From Caldifarciminota bacterium SM23_42 (lineage in GTDB: Bacteria; Hydrothermota; Tepidihabitantia; SM23-42): a stretch of DNA of 64,000 nucleotides. Both the position numbers and the translations under genes were made by a program. The stretch lies in NCBI GenBank assembly GCA_001303785.1, contig LJUJ01000001.1, forward strand, positions 1 to 64,000, read 5' to 3'. The notes under the pieces are model-generated. The model worked only from the letters and a program-made list of their open reading frames with translations, did not search any database and had not been told where the DNA came from. Position 1 is the stretch's first letter. The number at the start of each line of letters is the position of its first letter. This document shows positions 15,553 through 23,327 of the stretch, one piece after another.

Positions 15553-17199
15553 TTATACCCGTACTCCGCGTTCGATGAAGAGATGACGTTTAATTTTTTG
15601 GGTCGTTGTTTTTGGAAATTCCTCGTCCCGGATTTCGAATTCTGTCACTTTTTTATATATCGGCAGGTCTTCATTGACCTCGCGCACTAATTCCTTATAC
15701 ATGTTTTCAATATCCGTCTCACTCATCGTGATGCCCTTTTCCTGGCTGTGTTGTTCGAGCCGTTCGTAGTCAGGGAAAATCAGGGCACATATCTGTTCCT
15801 TTTTTGTCTCCTGGTCAATTCGTGGTATTACCAAGACTTCTTTGACCCATTCACTCTTGATCAACTTCGCTTCGATTTCTTCAGGCTGTACGTTCTTGCC
15901 AGTTTGGGTAACGATCAGACTTTTCTTTCGACCTGTGATATATACGTAGCCCTCTTCGTCAGTATAGCCGAGGTCACCAGTGTAAAGCCAACCGTCCTTC
16001 AATACCTCGTTGGTTGCTTTCTCATTCTTGTAGTATCCGAGCATTATGTTTGGTCCGCGGGCAATGATTTCACCGATGCCGTTTTCGTCGGGATCGGCGA
16101 CCTTGATTTCGACATCGGGTATCGGCACACCGACTGATTTCACTTTCGGTTTTTCAAGAGGACTAACTGATAAAACCGGTGATGTTTCGGTTAAACCATA
16201 ACCCTGAAGAATGGGTATGGCCAGCAGTTGTAGTGCCTTGGCTACCTTTTCGGTTAGAGCCGCACCACCGGCACACGCGATGCGCAAGTGTCCCAAACCC
16301 ATTTCTCGGCGTACTCTTGCGAACAAGGGTTTGCGGAGGAAAGGTATGACTGAACCGATGCCGCTTATGGCATTGAACATCACCTTTGTGGAAAGAGGAG
16401 CACTGGCGACTTTTCGATACACTGCACCGACGAATTTCTCGAAGAGCAATGGTACGGCGATAAGGCAGGTGACTTTGGATTCTTTCATCGTCGCCAAGAT
16501 ATCAGTTGGCTTGAGGCTGGCCGGGTAGTATATACTTGCGCCCCGGAAAAGCGGGAAGAGGAATCCTGCAGTTCCTTCAAAAGTATGATGCATTGGGATT
16601 ATTGAGCAAAGGCTGTCTTTTTCATTAATCTCGATGAATCGCTCGACTGACTTCATATTACACATGATGTTATAGTGACTCAACATTACTGCCTTGGAAG
16701 TACCTGTTGTACCAGACGTGAAAATGAGAACTGCTAATCCTTTGGGGTCAATATCTGTCACTGGGTAATCTTTCTTCGGACTGAGTTTCTTTATGCCAGC
16801 CATAGAAATGACCCATTTAATGTTCTTCAATTCACCCTTGAGATCATCTATCTTCTCGAGATATGACTCAGAGACGATTATGCCTTTTGCTTCGCTCTGG
16901 GTGAGGATATGGATTATTTCTGCATCCTGCGACAGGCGGTCGACTGGTACGCATACCAAACCAGCACGTACTATACCCAAGTAACTAATCGCCCATTCAG
17001 GTGAATTCTCGCCCATAACCGCAAACTTATCGCCCTTCTTTAACCCGAGTTCTAACAAATGGTTCTTCAATTTTACCACTTCTGCCTTGAGTTGCCGGTA
17101 TGTATACGTCGTATCTCCTTTCTTAAGGGCGAGTTTGTCCGGAAAGTTACTGACCGAACGCTCAAATACGTCTCCCAGAAGATGTATTTCTTTATTCAT
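15553..17199 (-). CDS. AMP-dependent long-chain acyl-CoA synthetase
   Basis: This 548-residue ANL-superfamily ligase activates a carboxylic acid with ATP and transfers it to CoA or an acyl carrier. Core motifs are the P-loop 'LIFTSGTTGTSKAVMLSH' (about residue 150), 'GYGLTETSPVLS', 'YTGDLGYTDEEGYVYITGRKKSLIV' and a C-terminal lysine region 'FPKTTTQKIKRHLF'. 'PMHHTFEGTAGFLFPLFRGAS' places it in the long-chain group. Its ATG overlaps the EIIA-like gene stop by 4 nt (ATGA), making it the last gene of the hpf-hprK unit. A fatty acid role in membrane lipid recycling is inferred. Confidence 0.9.
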   Translation of the reverse strand: MNKEIHLLGDVFERSVSNFPDKLALKKGDTTYTYRQLKAEVVKLKNHLLELGLKKGDKFAVMGENSPEWAISYLGIVRAGLVCVPVDRLSQDAEIIHILTQSEAKGIIVSESYLEKIDDLKGELKNIKWVISMAGIKKLSPKKDYPVTDIDPKGLAVLIFTSGTTGTSKAVMLSHYNIMCNMKSVERFIEINEKDSLCSIIPMHHTFEGTAGFLFPLFRGASIYYPASLKPTDILATMKESKVTCLIAVPLLFEKFVGAVYRKVASAPLSTKVMFNAISGIGSVIPFLRKPLFARVRREMGLGHLRIACAGGAALTEKVAKALQLLAIPILQGYGLTETSPVLSVSPLEKPKVKSVGVPIPDVEIKVADPDENGIGEIIARGPNIMLGYYKNEKATNEVLKDGWLYTGDLGYTDEEGYVYITGRKKSLIVTQTGKNVQPEEIEAKLIKSEWVKEVLVIPRIDQETKKEQICALIFPDYERLEQHSQEKGITMSETDIENMYKELVREVNEDLPIYKKVTEFEIRDEEFPKTTTQKIKRHLFIERGVRV

Positions 17200-17588
17200 T
17201 TCTTCTCCAGTTTAAATATATTTTCCTTGCCCTTTTTAATCAAGATGGGCACTAACTCTTGAGCTGTGTGTTTCTCTCTCAGCATGAAAAATTCGATGAG
17301 CATCGGTAAATTTATGCCACATACGATATTCAAATTTCTATCATTCTTCAAGAGGCTGAAACAGCTTATGGTACAACTGCCTCCTGGTAAATCCACGAAG
17401 ATAATTGCCTCATTGTTCTTGTGTTTCCTGATTATTTGGCTAAGTTTGTCGCTCAGCGAGGTACAAGATAGACCCACGTTCGTTACTACTTCTACCAAGC
17501 GCTGCTTGCCAATTATCTGCTCGGCCGTTTTCAGCATGGTCTCGGCGAAATCGCCGTGTCCGATTATGATACCTCTTATCATGGTCAT
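17196..17588 (-). CDS. PTS EIIA-Man-like phosphocarrier
   Basis: This 130-residue protein resembles the EIIA domain of mannose-type PTS: 'GIIIGHGDFAETMLKTAEQIIG' with the phosphoacceptor His11, and 'IIFVDLPGGSCTISCFSLL' (the usual DL.GG.P/S pattern). No EIIB, EIIC, HPr or EI is nearby, so regulation rather than sugar import is likely, as for other organisms that keep HPrK and EIIA but no permease. It overlaps hprK by 4 nt and the ligase gene by 4 nt. Confidence 0.82.
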   Translation of the reverse strand: MTMIRGIIIGHGDFAETMLKTAEQIIGKQRLVEVVTNVGLSCTSLSDKLSQIIRKHKNNEAIIFVDLPGGSCTISCFSLLKNDRNLNIVCGINLPMLIEFFMLREKHTAQELVPILIKKGKENIFKLEKK

Positions 17589-18568
17589 TCAATGTCTTCT
17601 TCATCGAAGTGCACGCTGGGCATTTCGTGTTCGGAAAGAATTCTTCTGAGTTCCATGTTGTATTCCTCCGCAGGCCTGACACCGCGTAGGTCAAGCAGGT
17701 AATTCATGGCGATGACTTCAGCGATTACCGAAATGTTCTTGCCCGGACTCAACGGAATAATAATGTGCGGAATCTTAACGCCTAGCATTTCTTTATTCTT
17801 CCGTTCCAGCCCAATCCGTTCGTAGTCACCCTTTATCTCATCCCACATGACCAGTTCAATAATAACTTCGATGCGTTTCCTTAAGCGTACTGACTTGACT
17901 CCAAATATCCTATAGATATCAATGATGCCTACGCCACGGATTTCGATGTGGTGTTTCAAGCGTGTGCTTTTCTCAGCGCCGGTTCCGATAAGAATGTCGC
18001 CTCTTCGGATTATCGTGATAAGGTCATCGGCCACGAAGCGATGGCCTCTTTCGATGAGATCCAGCGCGCACTCACTCTTGCCAGTGCCTGGTTTGCCCAT
18101 AAACAGGACACCCACCCCATAAATATCTACCAGCGTGCCTTGTACGCACTTTGTAGGTGCCAGTTTGAAATCAAGATACGCAGTTAGACTATGGATGAAC
18201 GGTGTCGTTGAGTTGGGCGTTCGTAGGATTGGGATTTTCCTACGCTTTGCCTCTTCTACAAATTTCTCGTCGATTGCAAGGTTCTTGGCTACAATGACGC
18301 AAGGAGTACCGAGTTTCATTACCGTCGATATCCTTTTGTCCTTGATGTCGCGCTTCAGGGTCTTCAGGTAAAACGTCTCGGTTTTACCAATGATCATGAT
18401 TCGGTCGCTTAGGAAATATCCCGTATAACCGGCCAAGGCAAGTCCGGGGCGGAAAATGTCGTAGCTTGCTATTTTATTTTTCTCAAAATGCTCTTCGCCG
18501 GTTACTATTTCTAGAGATAGATCGTCCTTTTTTTCTTCGTATAGGGTTTTGACGGTGATGCTCTTCAT
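17585..18568 (-). CDS. hprK: HPr kinase/phosphorylase
   Basis: This 327-residue protein has the bidirectional kinase/phosphorylase layout: an N-terminal DRTGG-like half (residues 1-130), then 'HGTLVDIYGVGVLFMG'-type sequence, Walker A GKPGTGKS (158-165), 'ERGHRFVADD' and the family signature 'IEIRGVGIIDI' around 208-218. The C-terminal helix reads 'NMELRRIL'. Note that the usual catalytic-region His before GTLVDI reads Gln-Gly here (VQGTLVD). The order hpf-hprK-EIIA is typical of many bacteria. HPr itself is not in the window. Confidence 0.93.
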   Translation of the reverse strand: MKSITVKTLYEEKKDDLSLEIVTGEEHFEKNKIASYDIFRPGLALAGYTGYFLSDRIMIIGKTETFYLKTLKRDIKDKRISTVMKLGTPCVIVAKNLAIDEKFVEEAKRRKIPILRTPNSTTPFIHSLTAYLDFKLAPTKCVQGTLVDIYGVGVLFMGKPGTGKSECALDLIERGHRFVADDLITIIRRGDILIGTGAEKSTRLKHHIEIRGVGIIDIYRIFGVKSVRLRKRIEVIIELVMWDEIKGDYERIGLERKNKEMLGVKIPHIIIPLSPGKNISVIAEVIAMNYLLDLRGVRPAEEYNMELRRILSEHEMPSVHFDEEDIE

Positions 18569-18882
18569 TTCCTTCGCGTTTTTTGCGCCAATCTCTTTCT
18601 TTCTCTGAATTTTGCTTCGTATTTACCAAGCTGCCGTTCGACTTTTTTTACAGCATCGTTGATGCCCATATAGATATCGGGATTTTTTACGCGACTGGTG
18701 ACCGAAGAGTGCTTCACGGAAAGAGTCAATTCGATTATACTTATGCCCTTGTCTTTTTCCAATATCATATCGGCATCAATAATGTAGTGATCAAAGCGTT
18801 TCAATTTCTCGAGTTTCTTTGTTGTATATTCCATGAGTGCATCGGACAGACGAAAGTTCCTTGCCGTTATATTTGTTTTCAT
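18565..18882 (-). CDS. hpf: ribosome hibernation-promoting factor (short HPF)
   Basis: This 105-residue protein has the HPF/YfiA pattern: 'ITARNFRLSDALMEYTTKKLEKLKRF', 'ADMILEKDKGISIIELTLSVKHSSVTS', 'DIYMGINDAVKKVERQLGKYE.K.RERKR'. It binds the 30S decoding centre and inactivates ribosomes in stationary phase. The long-form C-terminal dimerisation domain is absent. AGGAGG precedes ATG 18882. It leads a four-gene unit in which every junction overlaps by 4 nt (ATGA). Confidence 0.92.
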   Translation of the reverse strand: MKTNITARNFRLSDALMEYTTKKLEKLKRFDHYIIDADMILEKDKGISIIELTLSVKHSSVTSRVKNPDIYMGINDAVKKVERQLGKYEAKFRERKRLAQKTRRK

Positions 18883-18937
18883 AACACCTCCTGATATTTA
18901 TACGATGGGGTCATCCCTGAGGACATGGCTAACTATG

Positions 18938-18965
18938 ATTATAATCACATTTAATTGCGTGTCAA
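18938..18965 (-). promoter_or_regulatory. promoter of hpf-hprK-EIIA-ligase operon
   Basis: TTGACA (18960-18965), 16 bp, TATAAT (18938-18943) on the minus strand. The -35 lies inside the last codons of the preceding thiD2-thiE gene. The leader is about 50 nt with a good ribosome-binding site. Confidence 0.75.
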
Positions 18966-19958
18966 TAAACGAATTCTCTGCGTTAAATTACCTTCGAATA
19001 AGAACGACGCGACGGCAATGCCCGACGCGCCCGCTCTCAACACAGCCCTGTAATTTTTATCATTTATGCCGCCGATGCCAATGACGGGAATTTCGACAGA
19101 CCTACAGATTGACTTCAAAGTCGAGAGGCCACAGATCCGGGCTTCCGGTTTAGTCTTGGTTGGGTATATTGAACCGACACCGAGGTAATCAGCGCCGAGA
19201 GCCTCAGCTCTTTTTGCTTCTTTCAGATTGTGTGTGGAAACGCCAATGATGAACGTGTCGCCCAATATTCTGCGTGTCTGAGCCAGAGGTATGTCTTCCT
19301 GACCGACGTGCACGCCGTCAGCATTGCAAGCGAGCGCAATGTCCAACCGGTTATTGATGATGAACTTAACATTTTTTTTACTTAGTGCACGCTTTATGCG
19401 GTCGGCGTATCTCAAGAAATTGCGGTCACTCAGTTTATTGACCCTTAACTGAATCATGGTTGTACTATTATTCACTAGGCTGCTTACCACTTTGGATATT
19501 TCTGAAAATCGCAAGTACTTCTCGTCGATTATGGCGTAAAGGGACGGATCGAATTTCCTCTGGAAGTGAGAGACAATGTTTTTTTCGAAATCATAGATCT
19601 GGAATCTAATTTCTTTTGTTTTACTACTGAGACGCACGTCTAGGTTCTTAAGCATTTCTTCGATGATCCTTGCTGATTCTTTAGCACGGGACAGATTTGA
19701 TAGAATCACTGCGTCGGTATTCTTCTTACTAATGGAATCGAACCTTGCTTTTCTCCCTAGATCATGGGAACTTTGGCGCGCGCTAATGATTTTCTTCATA
19801 GGCAGCAACCGCTTGAACTTGAGGAAATCTTTGCGAATCGACCTAATCTGAGATAAAAGAATTCGATTTTCGAGGTGGAATCTTGTTATGTCTTCGATTA
19901 ATTTCAGGGATTCATCCAACCGGTTGAGGTTTACATCAAGAACGCGCAGTAAACGCAC
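18951..19958 (-). CDS. thiE: ThiD2-ThiE fusion: HMP-P kinase and thiamine-phosphate synthase
   Basis: This is a 335-residue bifunctional protein. Residues about 1-125 resemble the ThiD2 domain ('RVLDVNLNRLDESLKLIEDITRF', '.ISARQSSHDLG', 'DAVILSNLSRAKESARIIEEM'), a non-orthologous replacement for ThiD that phosphorylates HMP-P. Residues about 138-335 are ThiE, which joins HMP-PP to thiazole phosphate: 'LYAIIDEKYL', 'MIQLRVNKLSD', 'FIINNRLDIALACNADGVHVGQEDIPL', 'GVSTHNL.EAK.AEALGADYLGVGSIYPTKTK', 'VIGIGGIN..N...VLRAGASGIAVAS'. The start is GTG 19958, fixed by the -10 box ending 5 nt upstream. Confidence 0.9.
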   Translation of the reverse strand: MRLLRVLDVNLNRLDESLKLIEDITRFHLENRILLSQIRSIRKDFLKFKRLLPMKKIISARQSSHDLGRKARFDSISKKNTDAVILSNLSRAKESARIIEEMLKNLDVRLSSKTKEIRFQIYDFEKNIVSHFQRKFDPSLYAIIDEKYLRFSEISKVVSSLVNNSTTMIQLRVNKLSDRNFLRYADRIKRALSKKNVKFIINNRLDIALACNADGVHVGQEDIPLAQTRRILGDTFIIGVSTHNLKEAKRAEALGADYLGVGSIYPTKTKPEARICGLSTLKSICRSVEIPVIGIGGINDKNYRAVLRAGASGIAVASFLFEGNLTQRIRLLTRN

Positions 19959-19963
19959 AGATA

Positions 19964-19992
19964 ATTATAGTGAAAATCGAGGGGGGTGTCAA
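19964..19992 (-). promoter_or_regulatory. promoter of thiD2-thiE, leaderless type
   Basis: TTGACA (19987-19992), 17 bp, TATAAT (19964-19969), then 5 nt to GTG 19958. No riboswitch or ribosome-binding site can fit. Confidence 0.78.
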
Positions 19993-20400
19993 GATGGATT
20001 GGAAGGCAACGTTGCACGGTTGCGGTTACGATGCCCGTATCGTCGAACGTTGGACGATTACGGCTTTGTGACATGAGACTTGACCGCAGGTGGGCACCTA
20101 ATGGCCCTGCTGCGTGGCAAATCCGAAGTTTTGCTCTCGACCCTGCTCGCTTGTCTCGAACAAAGCGAAAAGGAACAGTAAGGATACATACAGTCGTTGG
20201 GTCATTATGTCATCAAGTCATTATTTGCTAGTACGCAGCCAAATTTGCGTTCTTTAGGAAATCCATAAGTCCTAAGGTACTAAACACTGTTTTGAATTTT
20301 GGTAATTTGATATTAGATATTGTTTCGTATTTCGTGCTTCGAATTTAGAATTTTGTTGAGTGGCACGTAATGTGCAACTTAGTGTTGATATAGGTTGTTC
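19993..20400. other. 408-bp intergenic region with dispersed repeat
   Basis: No gene is seen. It contains GTCATT/GTCATC short repeats (about 20197-20222) and a dispersed AT-rich repeat copy (20259-20354). Confidence 0.4.
20259..20354 (+). repeat. dispersed AT-rich repeat, copy B
   Basis: AAATCC, GTACTAAACACTGTTTTGA, TTTTGGTAATTTGATATTAG, TATTGTTTCG and TTTCGTGCTTCGAATTTAG run in the same order as in the copy at 24010-24129. The two are nearly identical over about 80 bp. Confidence 0.7.
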
Positions 20401-20432
20401 AAAAGAAAAGGGGTAGACTCGATGTCTACCCC
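20401..20432 (-). terminator. intrinsic terminator of cold-shock gene
   Basis: On the minus strand GGGGTAGAC (20432-20424), a 5-nt loop and GTCTACCCC (20418-20410) are followed by TTTTCTTTT. This is a textbook Rho-independent terminator, 23 nt after the cold-shock stop codon. Confidence 0.88.
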
Positions 20433-20454
20433 TTGGACACAGACGTGTCTTTAC

Positions 20455-20667
20455 TTATTCATTAGTGCGTTCGACCTTGACGGCTTTGCTGCCTTTAGGA
20501 GTTTTACTTATTTCGAACTTAACTCGCTCGCCTTCACGAAGGACCCGATAACCCTCGCCGACGATATCCGCATAGTGAACAAATACGTCACCGGATCCAT
20601 CCTCGCTTTCAATGAAACCGTATCCCTTTTTCCCATCGAACCACTTAACCTTACCGTAGACTTGCAA
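20455..20667 (-). CDS. cold-shock domain protein (CspA family)
   Basis: This 70-residue single cold-shock domain is a nucleic-acid chaperone: 'GKVKWFDGKKGYGFIE' with RNP1 (KGYGFI) and RNP2 (DVFVHY), ending 'GERVKFEISKTPKGSKAVKVER'. I chose the TTG at 20667 as start because AAGGAGG lies immediately upstream and the protein then begins like other family members (M-Q-V-Y-G-K-V-K-W-F). An earlier in-frame TTG at 20682 would place that ribosome-binding site inside the gene. The leader is about 75-80 nt, long for this genome, which fits cold regulation of the mRNA. A strong terminator follows. Confidence 0.93.
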   Translation of the reverse strand: MQVYGKVKWFDGKKGYGFIESEDGSGDVFVHYADIVGEGYRVLREGERVKFEISKTPKGSKAVKVERTNE

Positions 20668-20751
20668 ATTTCCTCCTTCCAAGCCTTAATACCATCTCGC
20701 CATCCACAGAGGATTTCGATCCTGGTCAACCTCTACGGTTAAGCTCACGGA

Positions 20752-20779
20752 ATTATACAAATATGAATTGGGCTGTCAA
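20752..20779 (-). promoter_or_regulatory. promoter of cold-shock gene
   Basis: TTGACA (20774-20779), 16 bp, TATAAT (20752-20757) on the minus strand, both perfect consensus. Confidence 0.8.
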
Positions 20780-20855
20780 TGGTGTTTTTTTGGGGGGGTT
20801 TATATGTTATTCGTAGTGCGGTGGCTGTTACTTGTGGGATGAAATGCGCGCTATA

Positions 20856-21932
20856 TTACTTGTAGGACTCGAACAACTTACCCCACTCGGTCTGCAAGTA
20901 TTTTTGGGCAATCTTCTTACCATGGACATTATACCAATAGAAATCATGATAGACACGTGATGCAACGAAAGACCAGGGCACGATTGGAGTGCGCAGCAAA
21001 AGGTGCTCAAACGGTTTCAATTTACCCCAGTAGATGGCTTTCTGTCCGCGTGACGCGAATGTGTCTTTCATCTGGAAACGGAAATTCACATCACTGATAT
21101 CTTCTCCAAGAACCCTGATTTCTGAGGGTTTTGCGATGCCCAATCCCTTCTCGTGAGCCAGATTCAGAAACTTCAGTTTCATTGGGTCAAAGCCCATCAT
21201 CTTGGCCGCAACTGCATCAATAGCTACCGAATCGCCACTTGCCAGCATATAATTCTTGACTTGGGGTTGCATCAAGCGCGGCCCTGCGCCATTACCCGCA
21301 ATCGTACCATCTGTAAGGCAGAAAATACCTGGATGGATCTCCTTTTGAATCTGCAACAGGTCAACAAGGGTTTCGTGAATCACCGAGTGTGTCCAATGTC
21401 GGTTGTCATTGAGCAGACCGCCAAATGCATTCTTCATGGCGCCGGTGATTGTTGTAAAAACATGGGTCTTCATAGTCGGGAGATGAAATGCGTTCTTACC
21501 GACGAACATCTTGGGTATCTGAATCCCGTCTCTGTATACTTTGTCCAAAACCAGCATTTTGGCTTTGGGTTTGTAGTATATCCACTCGACATCTGGTTCG
21601 TATAGGTAGACGAATTGCAGTTTGTGCTTTCGCATTACTGATTCGAGGTGATTATTCTCCGCGCCACGTCGGGGATTGATGACTACAGTACGGTTTTGCG
21701 CGGGTATTAGATCTTGGTATCCGAATTTCTTAAGTGAAGATACTGCGCCGTCGAACTGCCAGGGTGTGGTTGAACAAGCAGGGAAGTAGAAGTGCCAGGT
21801 TATGTTTACCTTCATGATTGTTGGTATGCTCTTTCTCAAGTGATTTTGCACCCCAGCCATCTTCAACGCCCTTTCTATGTCGTTGAGAGCCGTCTTGGGC
21901 TGTGTTTTGATTGCGACGACGGTCGACTTCAT
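20856..21932 (-). CDS. DUF362 domain-containing protein
   Basis: This 358-residue protein resembles DUF362: 'IMKVNITWHFYFPACSTTPWQFDGAVSSLKKFGYQDLI', 'LPTMKTHVFTTITGAMKNAFGGLLNDNRHWTHSVIHETLVDL', 'LTDGTIAGNGAGPR', 'SGDSVAIDAVAAKMMGFDPMKLKFL'. No ferredoxin-type cysteine cluster is present, unlike some relatives. It follows and overlaps by 4 nt the PK_C-like gene, so the two are co-expressed. The biochemical role is unknown. A cytoplasmic enzyme is likely. Confidence 0.85.
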   Translation of the reverse strand: MKSTVVAIKTQPKTALNDIERALKMAGVQNHLRKSIPTIMKVNITWHFYFPACSTTPWQFDGAVSSLKKFGYQDLIPAQNRTVVINPRRGAENNHLESVMRKHKLQFVYLYEPDVEWIYYKPKAKMLVLDKVYRDGIQIPKMFVGKNAFHLPTMKTHVFTTITGAMKNAFGGLLNDNRHWTHSVIHETLVDLLQIQKEIHPGIFCLTDGTIAGNGAGPRLMQPQVKNYMLASGDSVAIDAVAAKMMGFDPMKLKFLNLAHEKGLGIAKPSEIRVLGEDISDVNFRFQMKDTFASRGQKAIYWGKLKPFEHLLLRTPIVPWSFVASRVYHDFYWYNVHGKKIAQKYLQTEWGKLFESYK

Positions 21933-22498
21933 TTCCTTAGACGAGGCTTACATATGATCTCACGGACGTCAAAAGAAAAGAACTCTTTGCCATGCTTGGG
22001 TAAGCAGACAATAGCCGTATCCGCGCCTTGTCCGGTTCCACCGATTGATATTACTTCTTTGTCGTACGGTATCAGTCCTGCGTCGAGAGCCATGATGGCG
22101 ATCTCGACGGCTACTTTGACGCCTTGTCCGAGGATACGCAGTGTGTTCGCAGCGAGTTCTTCGACCTCCAAGCCGCCGAATCTGAATCGTATTGCCCTGC
22201 CTAAACCACCAAAGAAGTGAGTGCCTGTGTACACTGTTACGCCTTTCTTTGTGAGATATTCCTCAGTTTTCTTGGACATTTCGGATTGTCCAGATGTGCG
22301 GAATCCGACCTGATGGGATACTGAAATGATACTAATGCCTTCGCCTTTCTTCAGTAACCTTTTTGTGGTATAACCACTACAGGAAGCAACTACGAAGTGC
22401 TTTATCTTTAGTTGTTTCCCCCTCTTTAGTGCGACTTCCATTGTCTTGTCAGTATTCTGCTTGCCTGGTCTAGCCCAGTAGTAAACCTCGTGTTTCAT
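21929..22498 (-). CDS. pyruvate-kinase alpha/beta (PK_C)-domain protein
   Basis: This 189-residue protein resembles the C-terminal allosteric domain of pyruvate kinase existing alone: 'ALKRGKQLKIKHFVVASCSGYTTKRLLKKGEGISIISVSHQVGF', 'VYTGTHFFGGLGRAIRFRFGG', 'ANTLRILGQGVKVAVEIAIMALDAGLI', 'VISIGGTGQGADTAIV'. The kinase barrel is absent. ATG 22498 (MKHEVYYWARPG) is preferred over an upstream ATG because AGGAG sits 5 nt before it and the -10 box lies at 22517-22522. It forms a two-gene unit with DUF362. The function is not established. Confidence 0.82.
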   Translation of the reverse strand: MKHEVYYWARPGKQNTDKTMEVALKRGKQLKIKHFVVASCSGYTTKRLLKKGEGISIISVSHQVGFRTSGQSEMSKKTEEYLTKKGVTVYTGTHFFGGLGRAIRFRFGGLEVEELAANTLRILGQGVKVAVEIAIMALDAGLIPYDKEVISIGGTGQGADTAIVCLPKHGKEFFSFDVREIICKPRLRK

Positions 22499-22516
22499 CG
22501 ATTCTCCTACGTTTCC

Positions 22517-22544
22517 ATTATACATCTGTTCGTTGCGAAGTCAA
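22517..22544 (-). promoter_or_regulatory. promoter of PK_C-DUF362 operon
   Basis: TTGACT (22539-22544), 16 bp, TATAAT (22517-22522) on the minus strand, then a very short leader that still holds AGGAG before ATG 22498. Confidence 0.75.
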
Positions 22545-22563
22545 TTGATATGGTTCTGAGGTA

Positions 22564-23070
22564 TTATCCGCCGAATTTCTCAGTCCATTTCTTGGCAAGC
22601 TCGTCACGCCTGGGCTTGTATATCGTTTCGTAGAAATAACGCTGCGATAGTAGTACACCTTTGTCGTAATTCTTGCATATCTTCACGGCTTCCTTCCATG
22701 CCTTGCTGTAATTCTTACCGAAGCGTCGCTCGATCTGGCGTGCAAAACCATCGGGTGACTGAACCTCGCTGCCAATGACAAAGAATTTCTTACCGTCTAT
22801 CTCAATGCTGTAGGCGGCTTCGTCGCCGATGCTCGTCATGGTGAAAGATTTTTGCATCTTCTTGATTTCGCGCTCACTGTATTTCTTTTCCTTTGATTTG
22901 AATTGAGTCGGTGGTTTCACGACACCTTTACCCTTGAACCCTCTTTTGGCCGCTGCATAGAAAATCGCGCGGTTTAACCCAAAAGATTTCGCCGAAGCAA
23001 CGGACATGCCTAGCACATACGCCCGTGCCGCTTGCAGCGTTGCCATGACTTGGAATCTACCTACGGCCAT
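22564..23070 (-). CDS. conserved-looking hypothetical protein
   Basis: I do not recognise this 168-residue protein. The N-terminal third is a small-residue-rich helix ('LQAARAYVLGMSVASAKSFGLNRAIFYAAAKRGF'). The middle is basic ('KPPTQFKSKEKKYSEREIKKMQKSF'). The C-terminal half looks globular ('AAYSIEIDGKKFFVIGSEVQSPDGFARQIERRFG', 'YDKGVLLSQRYFYETIYKPRRDELAKKW'). It has no signal peptide. AAGGAGG precedes ATG 23070. It lies downstream of the DNA-ligase-like gene in the same orientation, with an alternative-hairpin region between them, so co-transcription is possible. Confidence 0.7.
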   Translation of the reverse strand: MAVGRFQVMATLQAARAYVLGMSVASAKSFGLNRAIFYAAAKRGFKGKGVVKPPTQFKSKEKKYSEREIKKMQKSFTMTSIGDEAAYSIEIDGKKFFVIGSEVQSPDGFARQIERRFGKNYSKAWKEAVKICKNYDKGVLLSQRYFYETIYKPRRDELAKKWTEKFGG

Positions 23071-23280
23071 AATGCCTCCTTTCCTTAGAAGGGTGATAAA
23101 AGGCTAATAAAAGGCTTTCACACTAGAAGGCTAAAAAGGGCAAATACAAGGGACGTATGAAGCAGTATCGTTCCACTCGCAGTAATCGCCGCCATTTCTC
23201 GCCTTCATAGCCCATAGTACCCATTTTGAGCCCTTGCGATTTTCCCCCAAATTTCATATTTGGATGGGAAAATCAGCATC

Positions 23281-23322
23281 CCGCACTTTCCTCAGAAAGT
23301 GCGGCGCTAACGCTTTCTGAGG
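23281..23322 (-). promoter_or_regulatory. two mutually exclusive 10-bp hairpins (possible RNA switch)
   Basis: On plus-strand coordinates, CCGCACTTTC (23281-23290) pairs perfectly with GAAAGTGCGG (23295-23304), loop CTCA. Alternatively CCTCAGAAAG (23290-23299) pairs perfectly with CTTTCTGAGG (23313-23322). The two stems share bases 23295-23299 and cannot coexist. The region is transcribed (minus strand) between the ligase-like gene and the hypothetical gene at 22564-23070. Confidence 0.5.
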
Positions 23323-23327
23323 TCTTT

